Made by a program: the position numbers and the translations under genes. From the NCBI RefSeq assembly GCF_003053845.1, contig NZ_QAYG01000001.1, forward strand, positions 62,001 to 126,000: a stretch of DNA of 64,000 nucleotides. Direction: 5' to 3'. The DNA is from Breoghania corrubedonensis (GTDB taxonomy: Bacteria; Pseudomonadota; Alphaproteobacteria; Rhizobiales; Stappiaceae). A model generated the notes under the pieces. The model was not told the DNA's origin. It worked only from the letters and a program-made list of their open reading frames with translations, and made no database searches. How positions within the stretch are numbered: position 1 is the stretch's first letter; each line of letters opens with the position of its first letter. Of the stretch, positions 40,946-50,622 are shown in pieces.

Positions 40946-42775
40946 ATGAACGCCCTTCGCCCGCTCCTTCTCCTGCTCTTGCTGCTTGCCTGGCCGGGAC
41001 ACTTGCGGGCGGCTCCGGCAGAGGCCCCTGCCCCGCTGAAGGTCGGCGTGCTCAACTACATGGGCGAGCGCCAGGCCATTGCCACATGGGCCGACACGAT
41101 CGCCGTGCTGAACGAGGCCCTGCCCGGGCAGACGTTCGAACTCGTCGCCCTCACAATCCCGGAAATGACCAAGGCTCTGGCGAAGGGCGAGCTCGCCTTC
41201 ATCATCACCAATCCCGGCCAGTACGCGGTTCTTGAATACGGCTACAAGGTCAGCCGGATCGCCACTTTGGAAAACGGGCCGCCGGTCGCCTCGGCGGTCT
41301 TCACCGCTTCGCCCGACATCGCCTCCCTTGCCGATCTCGCCGGCAAGCGGCTTGCCATCAACTCCGTGAACGCCTTCGGCGGCTTCCAGCTGGTGTGGCG
41401 GGAACTGCATGCGCTCGGCATCGACCCGCCCGACGGGGTGCGGCTGATGGAGATGGGCAATCCCATGTCCAATGTGGCGGAGGCGGTTCTTGCCGGGAAG
41501 GCGGATGCCGGCGTTCTCAGGGGCTGCCTGCTGGAGAGCCTGCAGGCGCAGGCGCCAGACCGCTACGGCGCGCTGCGCGTCATCGGCCTTCGCGAGCAGA
41601 GCGAGGTTGCCTGCAAGCTTTCAAGCCGCATCTATCCCAACTGGCCGTTTGCCAAGACAAAGGCCACCGATCCGGCGCTCGCCAAGAAGGTGGCGCAGGT
41701 GCTGCTTTCCATTCCCGACGGCGAAGGCCACCGGACATGGACGGTGCCGCTCGACTACCAGCCGGTGCTGGAGGTGTTCCGGGAACTGAGGATAGGCCCC
41801 TATGCCCGCACCGGGCGGATCAGCGTGCGCGAATTCTTTGATGATTACCGCGACTGGTTCATCATTGCCGGCGTCGGGCTGTTGTGCTGGGGGCTCTATT
41901 TCGTGCGCGTCGAAACGCTGGTGCGCAACCGCACCAGAGCGCTGGCGCAGGCCAACGAAACGCTGCTGCACGAGATGGCCGAGCGCAAGAAGGCGGAAAC
42001 CAGCGCGCAGCAGCGCCAGCGGGAGCTGGAGCACGTCGCCCGCCTGTCGATCCTCGGCGAAATGGCAACCGCGATCGCCCACGAGCTCAACCAGCCGCTC
42101 GGCGCCATCGCCACCTATGGCCAGGGCTGCCTGCTCAGGATCGACAAGGGCACGTTCACGAAGGACGACATGCGCCTGGCGGCCGGGCAGATCGTGGAAC
42201 AAGCCCAGCGGGCGGCGAAGGTCGTCCAGCGCATCCGCGCCTTCGTGCGCAAGCACCAGAGCGAGCCGGAGGATGTGGACCTCAACCGGCTGGTGGAGGA
42301 CTGCCAGGTGGTGTTCGGCGCCACGACCTCGCGCGCGGGGATCGCGGTCGAGATCGCGCTTGCCCCCGACCTGCCGATGGTTCTCGCCGACCGGGTGCAG
42401 ATCGAGCAAGTGGTGTTCAATCTGGTGCAGAACGCGGTCGATGCGCTGAAGGCGCAGGAGGCGGGCAGGACATGCCTGATCCGGATCACGACCACATGGC
42501 AGGGGGCGGGCGCGGAGCTTTGCGTGGAGGATACGGCCGGCGGGTTGAGCGACGCGGTTCTGGCGCGTTTCGCCGAGCCGTTCCTGACCACGAAGACCGA
42601 AGGCATCGGCCTGGGGCTGGCGCTCAGCCGGTCGATCATGGAGGCCCACGGCGGCCGGCTCTGGGCCGAACGCGTGGCCGGGGGGAGAACGCGCGTTTCC
42701 TTCTGGCTGCCGGCGGCGGACGCGGCAGCCCGCGCCGTCGCCGCCTGCAAAGATGGAGAAACCGATGGCGGCTAG
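40946..42775 (+). CDS. ttrS: Tetrathionate-type sensor histidine kinase TtrS
   Basis: The protein has 609 aa. Signal peptide (1-23), a periplasmic PhnD-like solute-binding sensor (LKVGVLNYMGERQAIATWAD; VNAFGGFQLVWREL), one TM at about 303-321, a coiled linker, HisKA with the phospho-acceptor His379 in ATAIAHELNQPLGAIA, and an HATPase with VVFNLVQNAVDAL and GIGLGLALSRSIMEAHGG. Such kinases sense tetrathionate in the periplasm and phosphorylate TtrR. It overlaps ttrR by 11 bp and lies upstream of ttrBCA, which strongly supports the assignment. Confidence 0.88.
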   Translation: MNALRPLLLLLLLLAWPGHLRAAPAEAPAPLKVGVLNYMGERQAIATWADTIAVLNEALPGQTFELVALTIPEMTKALAKGELAFIITNPGQYAVLEYGYKVSRIATLENGPPVASAVFTASPDIASLADLAGKRLAINSVNAFGGFQLVWRELHALGIDPPDGVRLMEMGNPMSNVAEAVLAGKADAGVLRGCLLESLQAQAPDRYGALRVIGLREQSEVACKLSSRIYPNWPFAKTKATDPALAKKVAQVLLSIPDGEGHRTWTVPLDYQPVLEVFRELRIGPYARTGRISVREFFDDYRDWFIIAGVGLLCWGLYFVRVETLVRNRTRALAQANETLLHEMAERKKAETSAQQRQRELEHVARLSILGEMATAIAHELNQPLGAIATYGQGCLLRIDKGTFTKDDMRLAAGQIVEQAQRAAKVVQRIRAFVRKHQSEPEDVDLNRLVEDCQVVFGATTSRAGIAVEIALAPDLPMVLADRVQIEQVVFNLVQNAVDALKAQEAGRTCLIRITTTWQGAGAELCVEDTAGGLSDAVLARFAEPFLTTKTEGIGLGLALSRSIMEAHGGRLWAERVAGGRTRVSFWLPAADAAARAVAACKDGETDGG

Positions 42776-43376
42776 CGCAACCATCTACATCGTCGACGAC
42801 GATCAGGCGGCGCGCGACGGGCTCGCCTTCATGCTCGGCTCGCTCGGGTTGGAGATCCTGAGCTTTGCCGCGCCGGAGACCTTCCTCGCCGAATTCGACG
42901 CGGACGTCAGAGGCTGCTGCCTCTTCGACATGCGCATGCCGGGCATGACCGGGCTTGAACTGCTGGACGAGATGAACCGGCGCGGGTGCCTGCTGCCTGT
43001 CATCTTCATCACCGGGCACGGCGACGTGCCGCTGACGGTGCGCGCGATGCGGGCGGGTGCCTACGACTTCGTGGAAAAGCCGGTCAACGGCATGGACCTC
43101 CTGGAGCGCATCAACGAGGCGCTGCGGCTTTGCGACAGGCGCCAGGCGGAGCAGCGGGCGAAGACGGACGTGGGCTCGCTGGTTGCGAGCCTGACCCCGC
43201 GCGAGCGGGAGGTGGCGCGCGCGGTGATGGCCGGCAAGCAGAACAAGATGATCGCCTTCGAGCTCGGCATCTCCATGAAGACCGTGGAGATCCACCGCCA
43301 CAACGCCATGGAAAAGCTGAACGCCGGCTCGGCGGCGGAATTCGTGCGCAAGCTGATGGAGGCCGGGTGGACGTGA
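42765..43376 (+). CDS. ttrR: FixJ/LuxR-type response regulator TtrR
   Basis: The 203-aa product has an N-terminal receiver with phospho-Asp55 (LFDMRMPGMTG) and the conserved Thr/Lys (FITGHGD, EKPV), and a C-terminal LuxR helix-turn-helix (LTPREREVARAVMAGKQNK ... SMKTVEIHRHNAMEKLN). Start 42765 is preferred over 42753 because GGAG lies 7 nt upstream. It should activate ttrBCA on phosphorylation by TtrS. A perfect 8-bp inverted repeat at 43703-43722 is its candidate site. Confidence 0.9.
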   Translation: MAASATIYIVDDDQAARDGLAFMLGSLGLEILSFAAPETFLAEFDADVRGCCLFDMRMPGMTGLELLDEMNRRGCLLPVIFITGHGDVPLTVRAMRAGAYDFVEKPVNGMDLLERINEALRLCDRRQAEQRAKTDVGSLVASLTPREREVARAVMAGKQNKMIAFELGISMKTVEIHRHNAMEKLNAGSAAEFVRKLMEAGWT

Positions 43377-43424
43377 CGCTTGCGGGATAAGGGCGGCCCC
43401 GTCCGCTCGATTCTGCCCACCATT

Positions 43425-43580
43425 CGATGTCATCCCCGCGAAAGCGGGGACCCAGTAACCTTTGCCGTTTGCGGTATTGGCCGGGGAGAAAAACCGTCGT
43501 GATCGGCCATCCCGCCAAGCCCCGATATCCCGATTACCGGGTCCCGGCTCTCCGCTTGCGCGTCGGCCGGGATGACATCG
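43425..43580. repeat. Intergenic inverted-repeat element
   Basis: Outer arms CGATGTCATCCC (43425-43436) and GGGATGACATCG (43569-43580) bound 156 bp that include a CCCCGC-GAAA-GCGGGG hairpin. Such TCATCCC/GGGATGA palindromes are common intergenic repeats in Hyphomicrobiales. Confidence 0.7.
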
Positions 43581-43702
43581 AGGGAGGCGGGAGAGCTGCG
43601 GCTACTTAAGCTGCGGCGGCCGCTTCAGCTCCGGCGGCTGCCGCGGCAACTTCGGCTGCTTCGGCTGACACCACACGCCTTTCCGCCCAAACCTCGGGGT
43701 AA

Positions 43703-43722
43703 ACCCCTAATCCGTTAGGGGT
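43703..43722. promoter_or_regulatory. Candidate TtrR operator upstream of ttrBCA
   Basis: ACCCCTAA-TCCG-TTAGGGGT is a perfect inverted repeat 69 bp before the ttrB ATG. It is the only strong symmetric element between ttrR and ttrB besides the repeat at 43425-43580, and the position suits an activator of the FixJ type. Confidence 0.55.
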
Positions 43723-43790
43723 GAGAGCCGATTATCTCCTTCGCGCCACCGATCTAGCCTGACACCTGACCGAAATGGGGATCAGATGTC

Positions 43791-44546
43791 ATGGCTACGA
43801 ACCGACGTGACTTTCTAAGGTCGATCGGCACGGTGACCATGGGGGCCGCCGCCAGTGTGGCGGGTGCCTCCTCGCCCGCCCGTTCTGCCACGGACACCGC
43901 TGGCGCTGCAGCCGCAAAGGGGCCGCATCACGGCATGGTCGTGGACTTGCGCAAATGTATCGGCTGCCAGGCCTGCACCGTTGCCTGCATCATGGAAAAC
44001 GACGTGCCGGAGGGCGCGTTCCGCACCCATGTGTCGGTCTACGAGATCGTGCGCGAAGGCAAGGATCCGGCCATGGCGATGCTGCCGCGGCTGTGCAACC
44101 ACTGCGACGAGCCGGCCTGCGTGCCCGTCTGCCCGGTGGGCGCGACCTTCAAGCAGGAAGGCACCGGCGAGGTTCTGGTCGATGCCAGCCGCTGCGTGGG
44201 CTGCGGCTACTGCGTGCAGGCGTGTCCCTACGATGCGCGCTTCATCAACGAGGAAACCCAGGTCGCGGACAAGTGCACCTTCTGCTTCCACCGCACGTCT
44301 GCCGGCCTGCTGCCGGCCTGCGTTGAAACCTGCGTCGGCGGCGCGCGCAATTTCGGCGATCTGAACGATCCCGACAGCGTGGTCTCCAAGCTTCTGGCGG
44401 AAAACGCCGTCGCGGTGCTGAGGCCGGAAATGAAGACCCATCCCAATGTCTTCTACATCGGCCTCGATCAGGCGCTGTCGGGGCGGGTTACCGGCGAGGC
44501 CGCCTATCACCCGCCGTTCACCCAGCTGGAAGAGGAGAACGCGTGA
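43791..44546 (+). CDS. ttrB: Tetrathionate reductase subunit B (4Fe-4S protein)
   Basis: The 251-aa protein has a Tat signal (NRRDFLRSIGTVTMG) and four ferredoxin-like Cys clusters: CIGCQACTVAC, CNHCDEPACVPVCPVG, CVGCGYCVQACPYD and CTFCFHR...CVETC. It passes electrons from the membrane anchor TtrC to the molybdenum subunit TtrA on the periplasmic side. It overlaps ttrC by TGATG. It is first in the ttrBCA operon. Confidence 0.94.
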   Translation: MATNRRDFLRSIGTVTMGAAASVAGASSPARSATDTAGAAAAKGPHHGMVVDLRKCIGCQACTVACIMENDVPEGAFRTHVSVYEIVREGKDPAMAMLPRLCNHCDEPACVPVCPVGATFKQEGTGEVLVDASRCVGCGYCVQACPYDARFINEETQVADKCTFCFHRTSAGLLPACVETCVGGARNFGDLNDPDSVVSKLLAENAVAVLRPEMKTHPNVFYIGLDQALSGRVTGEAAYHPPFTQLEEENA

Positions 44547-45664
44547 TGGACCTCCAGATCCACGAACTCGTCGGCGCCAACCATGCCGCCGTGTGGCAGC
44601 CCTGGGCCGTGCAGTATTTCTTCCTGATCGCAACCAGCGCCACCGCCCTTTTCTTCACGCTGCCGGCCTTCGTGTTGCGGCGCGAAAACCGCCTGCCGCT
44701 GGCCCGGCTCGCCATGCTGACGGCAGTGACGACCGGCATCACCGCCCCCATTGCCCTTCTGGCCGACCTGCACGAGCCCAACCGGTTCTGGCATTTCTAC
44801 GCCTATTTCCAGCCCTCTTCCTGGATGGCCTGGGGCGCCTGGATCGTTCCCTCCTATGTGGCGGCCCTGATCCTCTATGCCTGGGCCGCCTACCGGCCGC
44901 AGCTTGCGGAGCTTTCTGAAGGACACTGGCGGTTCGCCTGGCTGTTCCGGCTCCTGAGCCTCAAGGGCAGCGGCAATGCCTTCACGCCCGCGATCGGCGT
45001 GGCCGCGGCCCTGCTCGCCCTCGCCGTCATGACCTACACGGGGGCGGAGGTCTTCGTGGTGCGGGCCCGGCCCTTGTGGAACACCCCGCTGCTGCCGCTC
45101 CAGTTCCTGGCGACAGGTTTCGTCGCGAGCATCGGCGTCATGCTGGTCCTCAATGCCCTGATGTTGCGGGAGCGGACCATGGAGACGTACCTGAACCGCG
45201 CGCTAGTGGCGGCGCTCGCCGTCGTCGGGCTCATCGGCGCGATCTGGTTCGCGCTCGGGCTCACCGGCATCGATCCGGTCATCGCCGAGGCCCTGCAATC
45301 GGTCGCGGGCTATCCTGTCTGGCGGCATGTCGCGCTGTGGGCGGTACTCGCCGTTGCCTGTCCCTTCACCATCGCGCTTCTGAAGCCGTCCGGCACAGGG
45401 CTCCTCACCGGCCTCATCGCCGTGCACGCGGCCTGGATGTTCCGCTGGACCGTGTTCATGGGCGGACAGTCGGTGCCCAAGGTCGGCAGCGGCCTCTATG
45501 ACGCGCTGCTGCCGCACGGGCTCGACAGCCTGATGGGCGTGATCGGAACCTTCGGCCTGTGGATATTCCTGATCATCGCCTTCACCACCTTCATCCCCTG
45601 GACCCGGGCCGGCACGCCAGAGCGGCACGCCGCCCCCGCCCGCCGCGCAGCCAGCCAGAGCTGA
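44546..45664 (+). CDS. ttrC: Tetrathionate reductase membrane subunit C (NrfD-like)
   Basis: The 372-aa polytopic protein (about 9-10 TM) is of the NrfD/TtrC quinol dehydrogenase type: LVGANHAAVWQPWAVQYFFL at the start, WHFYAYFQPSSWMAWGAWIV and WRHVALWAVLAVACPFTIALL. It oxidises menaquinol or ubiquinol and feeds electrons to TtrB. The ATG overlaps the ttrB stop, with AGAGGAG 8-14 nt upstream. Last helices are complete (WIFLIIAFTTFIPW). Confidence 0.92.
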   Translation: MDLQIHELVGANHAAVWQPWAVQYFFLIATSATALFFTLPAFVLRRENRLPLARLAMLTAVTTGITAPIALLADLHEPNRFWHFYAYFQPSSWMAWGAWIVPSYVAALILYAWAAYRPQLAELSEGHWRFAWLFRLLSLKGSGNAFTPAIGVAAALLALAVMTYTGAEVFVVRARPLWNTPLLPLQFLATGFVASIGVMLVLNALMLRERTMETYLNRALVAALAVVGLIGAIWFALGLTGIDPVIAEALQSVAGYPVWRHVALWAVLAVACPFTIALLKPSGTGLLTGLIAVHAAWMFRWTVFMGGQSVPKVGSGLYDALLPHGLDSLMGVIGTFGLWIFLIIAFTTFIPWTRAGTPERHAAPARRAASQS

Positions 45665-45675
45665 GGAGAAACGCC

Positions 45676-48600
45676 ATGACCTCCCGCCGTACCATTCTCA
45701 AGGGTGCTGCCGCCGTCGGCTCGCTGGCTGCCTTCGCAGCCGGATATGCGGAAACAGGCAGGAAGCTCGTCAGCGGCGCCTGGGCCGGCGAGAAGCCGCG
45801 CAAGGACCTGACGGGCAACGCGCCGGAACCGGAATACCGGATCGATCCGGCAACGGGCGAGGTGATCCTCAACCCCGACCAGCAGCTCAGCTACGCCCAG
45901 TGCATCGGCTGCACCACCCAGTGCGGGGTGCGTGTGCGCATCGACAAGCGGACGGGCAAGGTGCTGCGCGTGGCGGGCAATCCCTACAGCCCGATGAGCA
46001 CGGACCCCTACCTTCCCTTCGAGACCTCCGTGCGCGACAGCTTCAAGGCGATGGCGCAGGTGGGCGAAAAGGACGGCATGAAGTTCCGCTCCACCGCCTG
46101 CGGGCGCGGCAACGCGGTGCTGCAGCAGGTGGACAATCCGCGCCGCGTGCTGAAGCCGCTGAAGCGCGTCGGCCCGCGCGGCAGCGGACAATGGCAGACG
46201 ATCTCCTTCGACCAGCTCGTCCGGGAAGTGGTCGAGGGCGGCGATCTCTTCGGCGAGGGCAAGGTCGCGGGGCTGAGGGAAATCCGCGACCTGAAGACGC
46301 CGATCGACCCGCAAGCGCCCGAGTTCGGCCCGCGCGCCAACCGGCTTGCGCTGATGAACTGCGTCAATGACGGGCGCGACGGGCTGGTGCTCAGGTGGCT
46401 GAAGCAGGGCTTCGGCTCCAACAACTTCGTGCGCCACGGCTCCTATTGTGGCGGCGCCTACCGCTCCGGTTCCGGCGCCATGTTTGGCGACTTCAAGGCC
46501 ATGCCGCATGCCAAGCCCGATTTCGCAGAGGCGGAGTTCATCCTGTTCGTCGGCACCGCACCCGGCAATGCGGGCAATCCGTTCAAGCGGGTCGGCAATC
46601 TGGTGGCGTCCGCACGCGCCGACGGCAAGCTGAAATACGTCGTCGTCGATCCGGTCCTCAACAATTCGCAAAGCGAGGCTTCCGGCGAGCGGGTGGACTG
46701 GCTGCCGATCCGGCCCGCGACCGACGGCGCGCTCGCCATGGCGCTGATGCGCTGGATGTTCGAGAACGACCGCATCAACACCGATTACCTCGCCCAGCCG
46801 AGCCAGAAGGCGGCGGAAAAGGCCGGCGAGGCGAGCTGGACCAACGCCACGCATCTCGTCATCACCGAGCCGGACCATCCGCGCCACGGCCATTTCCTGC
46901 ATGCCTCCGACATAGGGCTTGCCTTTGACGGCGAGGCCTATGGCGAAGGCGATCCGGTTCTGGTCGCAGGCGATGAAGGCCCCGTGGTTCCGGACGAGGC
47001 CCCTGCCCCGCTGTTCTTCGACGATGTGGTCGAGATGCCGGCCGGCGCCGTCCGCGTGGCGACTTCCCTGTCGCTGCTGCGCGCAGAGGCGCTGTCGCGT
47101 TCGATGGCCGACTACGCCAACATCACCGGCATTCCCGAGGCGCGGCTGGTGGCACTCGCCACGGAGCTCACCGCTCACGGGCGCAAGGCGGCGGTCAATT
47201 CGCACGGCGGCATGATGAACGGTTCGGGCTTCTACAACGCCTATGCGCTGATGATGCTGAACACGCTCATCGGCAACCTGAACCTCAAGGGCGGCACGAT
47301 GGTTTCGGGCGGCTGGTATCCGGACCAGAAGGGCCCGCGCTACGACCTCGCCAAGTTCCCCGGCATGGTCAAGGCCAAGGGCGTACCCATCGGCCGCAAC
47401 ATTCCCTTCGAAAAGACCTCGGAATTCAAGCGCAAGAAGGCGGCCGGCAAGCCCTATACCGCCGACGGCCCGTGGTATCCGAACGCGCCGGGGCTGGCGA
47501 CGGAATGGATTTCGACCGCCGTCAACGGCTATCCGTACGCCCTTGAGGCGCTGATCTTTCGCAACACCAATCCGGTCTACGGCATTCCCGGCATCGAGCA
47601 CCTGATGGACCGGCTGAAGGACCCGAAGGTGATCCCGCTGATCATCTCCATCGACCCGTTCATCAACGAAAGCGGGGCGATCGCCGACTATATCGTGCCG
47701 GATTCGGTGATGTACGAGACATGGGGCTTCACCCAGCCGTGGGGCGGTGTGGCCACCAAGGCGACCACCGCGCGCTGGCCGGTGATCCCTTCAAAGGCCG
47801 ACAAGACCCCGGACGGCCAGCCCATCGGCCTGGAGAGCTTCCTCATCGCCACGGCCAAAGCCATGAACCTGCCGGGCTTCGGCGATGCGGCCATTCCGGA
47901 TGCGGATGGCAAGCTCCATCCGCTCAACCGGGCGGAGGACTGGTTCCTGCGCGGGGCCGCGAACGTTGCCTATGTGGGCGGCAGCCCGGTGAATGACGCC
48001 AGCGACGACGACATTGCCCTGTCCGGCGTGAGCCGGATCGTGGAGGACCTGAAGGCGGTTCTCACCGAGGAGGAATGGCGCAAGGCCGCCACGATCTACG
48101 CCAAGGGCGGGCGCTACGAGAATATCGACAAGTCCTACAAGGGCGAGAAGGCCGCCCATCCGTTCAAGGCGCCGATGTTTGTCTACAACGAGACGCTGGG
48201 CACGTTCCGCCAGGCGACGACCGGCCGGAAGATGCCGGGGACGCCGGCCTGGCGCGAGCCGGAATTCACCAATGGCGACAAGGTCAGCGCGCACTATCCG
48301 GCGGCCGACTGGCCCGTGCAGGTCGTCAGCTTCAAGTCGCCGTTGCAGAACTCCTACTCCATCGGCGCGCCGGCGCTTCGCCGGATCGTGGCCAGCAACC
48401 CGGCCCTGGTCGGGACCGGTCTCGCCGCACAAAACGGACTGAAAACCGGAGACCGGGTGCGGCTGACGACACCGGGGGGAAGCCTGGAGACCGTGGTGGT
48501 GGTGCGCGACGGGGTGGCTCCGGGCGTGGTCGCGATCATGCACGGCTTCGGCCACCGGGCCTTCGGCGCCAGCGAGATCCGCATCGACGATCAGGTCTGG

Positions 48601-48753
48601 GAGGCCGACGAAGGCATCGGCGCCGGGGTGCTCTTGAACGATATCGGAATGCTGGACCCCACCCGCACGACGAACCCGGGCGTGTGGGTCGATCCGGTCT
48701 CCGGCACGGCCGTGCGTCATGGTCTGCCGGCAAGGCTGACCCGGATCGCGTGA
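45676..48753 (+). CDS. ttrA: Tetrathionate reductase catalytic subunit A (molybdopterin)
   Basis: The 1025-aa protein of the DMSO-reductase superfamily has a Tat signal (TSRRTILKGAAAVGSLAAF), a [4Fe-4S] site CIGCTTQCGVRV with a later Cys in STACGRGN, and the Mo-ligand Cys region HGSYCGGAYRSGSGAMFGD. It reduces tetrathionate to thiosulfate. C-terminal molybdopterin domain (NGLKTGDRVRLTTPGGSLET; VAIMHGFGHRAFGAS) is intact. GGAG lies 8 nt upstream. It is last in ttrBCA and is followed by a stem-loop at 48765-48791. Confidence 0.94.
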   Translation: MTSRRTILKGAAAVGSLAAFAAGYAETGRKLVSGAWAGEKPRKDLTGNAPEPEYRIDPATGEVILNPDQQLSYAQCIGCTTQCGVRVRIDKRTGKVLRVAGNPYSPMSTDPYLPFETSVRDSFKAMAQVGEKDGMKFRSTACGRGNAVLQQVDNPRRVLKPLKRVGPRGSGQWQTISFDQLVREVVEGGDLFGEGKVAGLREIRDLKTPIDPQAPEFGPRANRLALMNCVNDGRDGLVLRWLKQGFGSNNFVRHGSYCGGAYRSGSGAMFGDFKAMPHAKPDFAEAEFILFVGTAPGNAGNPFKRVGNLVASARADGKLKYVVVDPVLNNSQSEASGERVDWLPIRPATDGALAMALMRWMFENDRINTDYLAQPSQKAAEKAGEASWTNATHLVITEPDHPRHGHFLHASDIGLAFDGEAYGEGDPVLVAGDEGPVVPDEAPAPLFFDDVVEMPAGAVRVATSLSLLRAEALSRSMADYANITGIPEARLVALATELTAHGRKAAVNSHGGMMNGSGFYNAYALMMLNTLIGNLNLKGGTMVSGGWYPDQKGPRYDLAKFPGMVKAKGVPIGRNIPFEKTSEFKRKKAAGKPYTADGPWYPNAPGLATEWISTAVNGYPYALEALIFRNTNPVYGIPGIEHLMDRLKDPKVIPLIISIDPFINESGAIADYIVPDSVMYETWGFTQPWGGVATKATTARWPVIPSKADKTPDGQPIGLESFLIATAKAMNLPGFGDAAIPDADGKLHPLNRAEDWFLRGAANVAYVGGSPVNDASDDDIALSGVSRIVEDLKAVLTEEEWRKAATIYAKGGRYENIDKSYKGEKAAHPFKAPMFVYNETLGTFRQATTGRKMPGTPAWREPEFTNGDKVSAHYPAADWPVQVVSFKSPLQNSYSIGAPALRRIVASNPALVGTGLAAQNGLKTGDRVRLTTPGGSLETVVVVRDGVAPGVVAIMHGFGHRAFGASEIRIDDQVWEADEGIGAGVLLNDIGMLDPTRTTNPGVWVDPVSGTAVRHGLPARLTRIA

Positions 48754-48764
48754 GGAGACATGAC

Positions 48765-48791
48765 AGGGCCGCGCGACACCTGCGCGGCCCT
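48765..48791 (+). terminator. Stem-loop terminator after ttrA
   Basis: Perfect 10-bp arms AGGGCCGCGC and GCGCGGCCCT with a 7-nt loop lie 11 bp after the ttrA stop. No U-run, so probably terminates only weakly. Confidence 0.55.
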
Positions 48792-49040
48792 GCCGGCATC
48801 GAGGCCATGCCGCAGGTCGAAGCCCCTGATTTCATAGTTTTGCTTCTGTTTTTCGCTTTTCTGCGGGCGATTAGAATTTTCAGAAGCCGTTCAAACGAAA
48901 TGGCGGATTTCCGCGGTTCCGGTTTTGAATGCAAAGTTATCGTTTTCGAAAATGCAAATGCGCGCGCAGCAAGCGACCGGCGCGGCTATGGCGGGCGGCA
49001 GGTGCGCGTCGGGCGACATTATCCCCGGCCTGCCGGCGGT

Positions 49041-50357
49041 TTATCCCCGCTTCGCGGCGGGAGCCAGCCTTTCGGGAAATTCGGGACGGCGGAACAGCGA
49101 GGCGACGATGGTGAGCCCCGCGCCGATCGCCCCGGTGGTGAAGATCACGCGCAGGCCGCTCTGGATCACGGTGAGCAGCAACAGCTCCGAACCGGCCGGA
49201 TCGAGATGCGTCGTCAACGTGAACAGGCCGAAGATCCATTGCGCGGCCGCGCTGCCGGGGACCATCGGAATGCAGCCGGCCACCGCCAGCGCCTTGCCGG
49301 CCTGACAGATGTTGAGGGGAAGCAGGCCGACCACCTCCACGACCAGCGCGACGGCGACGGCGGCACTGAAACAGGCGGCCTCCAGCGACCAGCCGGCCTC
49401 CAGCCCCAGCGTGCGCACGCCAAGCGCGATGGCGCCCGCCACACCGGCACACAAGAGATTGCCGTAGCCGAAATTGAACAGAACCCCGAAGCCGGCCGCG
49501 GCGATGGCGCCGAACAGCATCTGATGAACGATGCCATAATGGAGCGCATGCACCGCCAGATCGGTGTTGCCAAGCAGGAGCCGCGTGAACCCGACGCCAA
49601 CGGTGAGAAACACCAGCACCATGGCGACGCTGACCGCCCGCGCGCTGCCCAGCGTGGGGAACCCCTCCATGATATCGCTTTGCGCGTTGATCGCGGGCAC
49701 ACCGGGAACCAGCATCAGCACCGCCGCGCTCATGGCGATGGCGATGGTCGTGCTGCCCAGTCCCGGCGCCAGAACGCCGGCCAGGGCGGAGGAGACGAAG
49801 GCGACCAGCGCTGTCATGACGAAGGAATTGACGTCGTGACGCCTCAGACGCAGGCGCAGCCATTGGCCGAGCGTGCCGGCCAGAAGGACAGGCGTGAAGG
49901 CCTGCGTGTCTATGCCCAGAAGCTCGCCAAACGCCGCGCACGCAATGCCGGCGGCAAGGCAGACCAGCAAGGGATGGTAGCGCGGCGTGGCGGAAGCCGT
50001 CTCGTGAAACGCCTCGACCGTCTCGCGCGGGGTCATGCCGCCATGGCTCACGCGCACGCAGACCTTTCGCAGCGCATGGTTGAGCCGCATGTTCACGCCG
50101 TGCTCGCGTACCCCGAGCATGCGGGTGATGGTGCGCGGGCCGGAACCGACCGTGACGGCAATGGAGGCGAAACCGACGCGGATATCGGTCAGGTCCGCCC
50201 CGAGACCGCCCGCGATCATGGTCATGCCCTGACGCACGACCCCCGCCTTCGCGCCCGTGGACAGCAGCATCTGCCCCGCTTCCAGCGCGGCCAGCGCAAT
50301 CGGCTCAAGTTCCAAACGTTTCGACCCCGCCGGGTCCTGATCCTGCGAGGTCGACAT
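49041..50357 (-). CDS. Threonine/serine exporter ThrE-family protein
   Basis: The protein has 438 aa from ATG 50357 with GAGG 8 nt upstream; an ATG at 50381 adds 8 residues but lacks a Shine-Dalgarno. The N-terminal cytoplasmic domain (LEAGQMLLSTGAKAGVVRQG ... RITRMLGVREHGVNM-like) and the C-terminal about 10 TM helices match the two halves of the ThrE exporter family (DUF1212 and its partner domain) fused in one protein. It probably exports threonine/serine; the substrate is not confirmed. Confidence 0.85.
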   Translation of the reverse strand: MSTSQDQDPAGSKRLELEPIALAALEAGQMLLSTGAKAGVVRQGMTMIAGGLGADLTDIRVGFASIAVTVGSGPRTITRMLGVREHGVNMRLNHALRKVCVRVSHGGMTPRETVEAFHETASATPRYHPLLVCLAAGIACAAFGELLGIDTQAFTPVLLAGTLGQWLRLRLRRHDVNSFVMTALVAFVSSALAGVLAPGLGSTTIAIAMSAAVLMLVPGVPAINAQSDIMEGFPTLGSARAVSVAMVLVFLTVGVGFTRLLLGNTDLAVHALHYGIVHQMLFGAIAAAGFGVLFNFGYGNLLCAGVAGAIALGVRTLGLEAGWSLEAACFSAAVAVALVVEVVGLLPLNICQAGKALAVAGCIPMVPGSAAAQWIFGLFTLTTHLDPAGSELLLLTVIQSGLRVIFTTGAIGAGLTIVASLFRRPEFPERLAPAAKRG

Positions 50358-50622
50358 CGCAAAAGCCTCAAGTGTTCTCATATTATTGTTTTCGGTGCGA
50401 TTTTTCGTCTCCCGGGCAAGATTGCCCAGGCGAGAAACGCACCAGTTGCAGTCTGGTCCGGTGACACGCGCAACTTATTTCGCTTGGGCGGTTTGTCGAA
50501 GTGGGGTGTCTACATAGGAGCAATGCTCCGCGAGCAGGGCTCACACTGTTTCGACCCTTCATCCATGCAGCAAAGCAGGGCTGCGGTGGGCGGGAATGGC
50601 GGAAACCGCAAGGGAAACCGCT

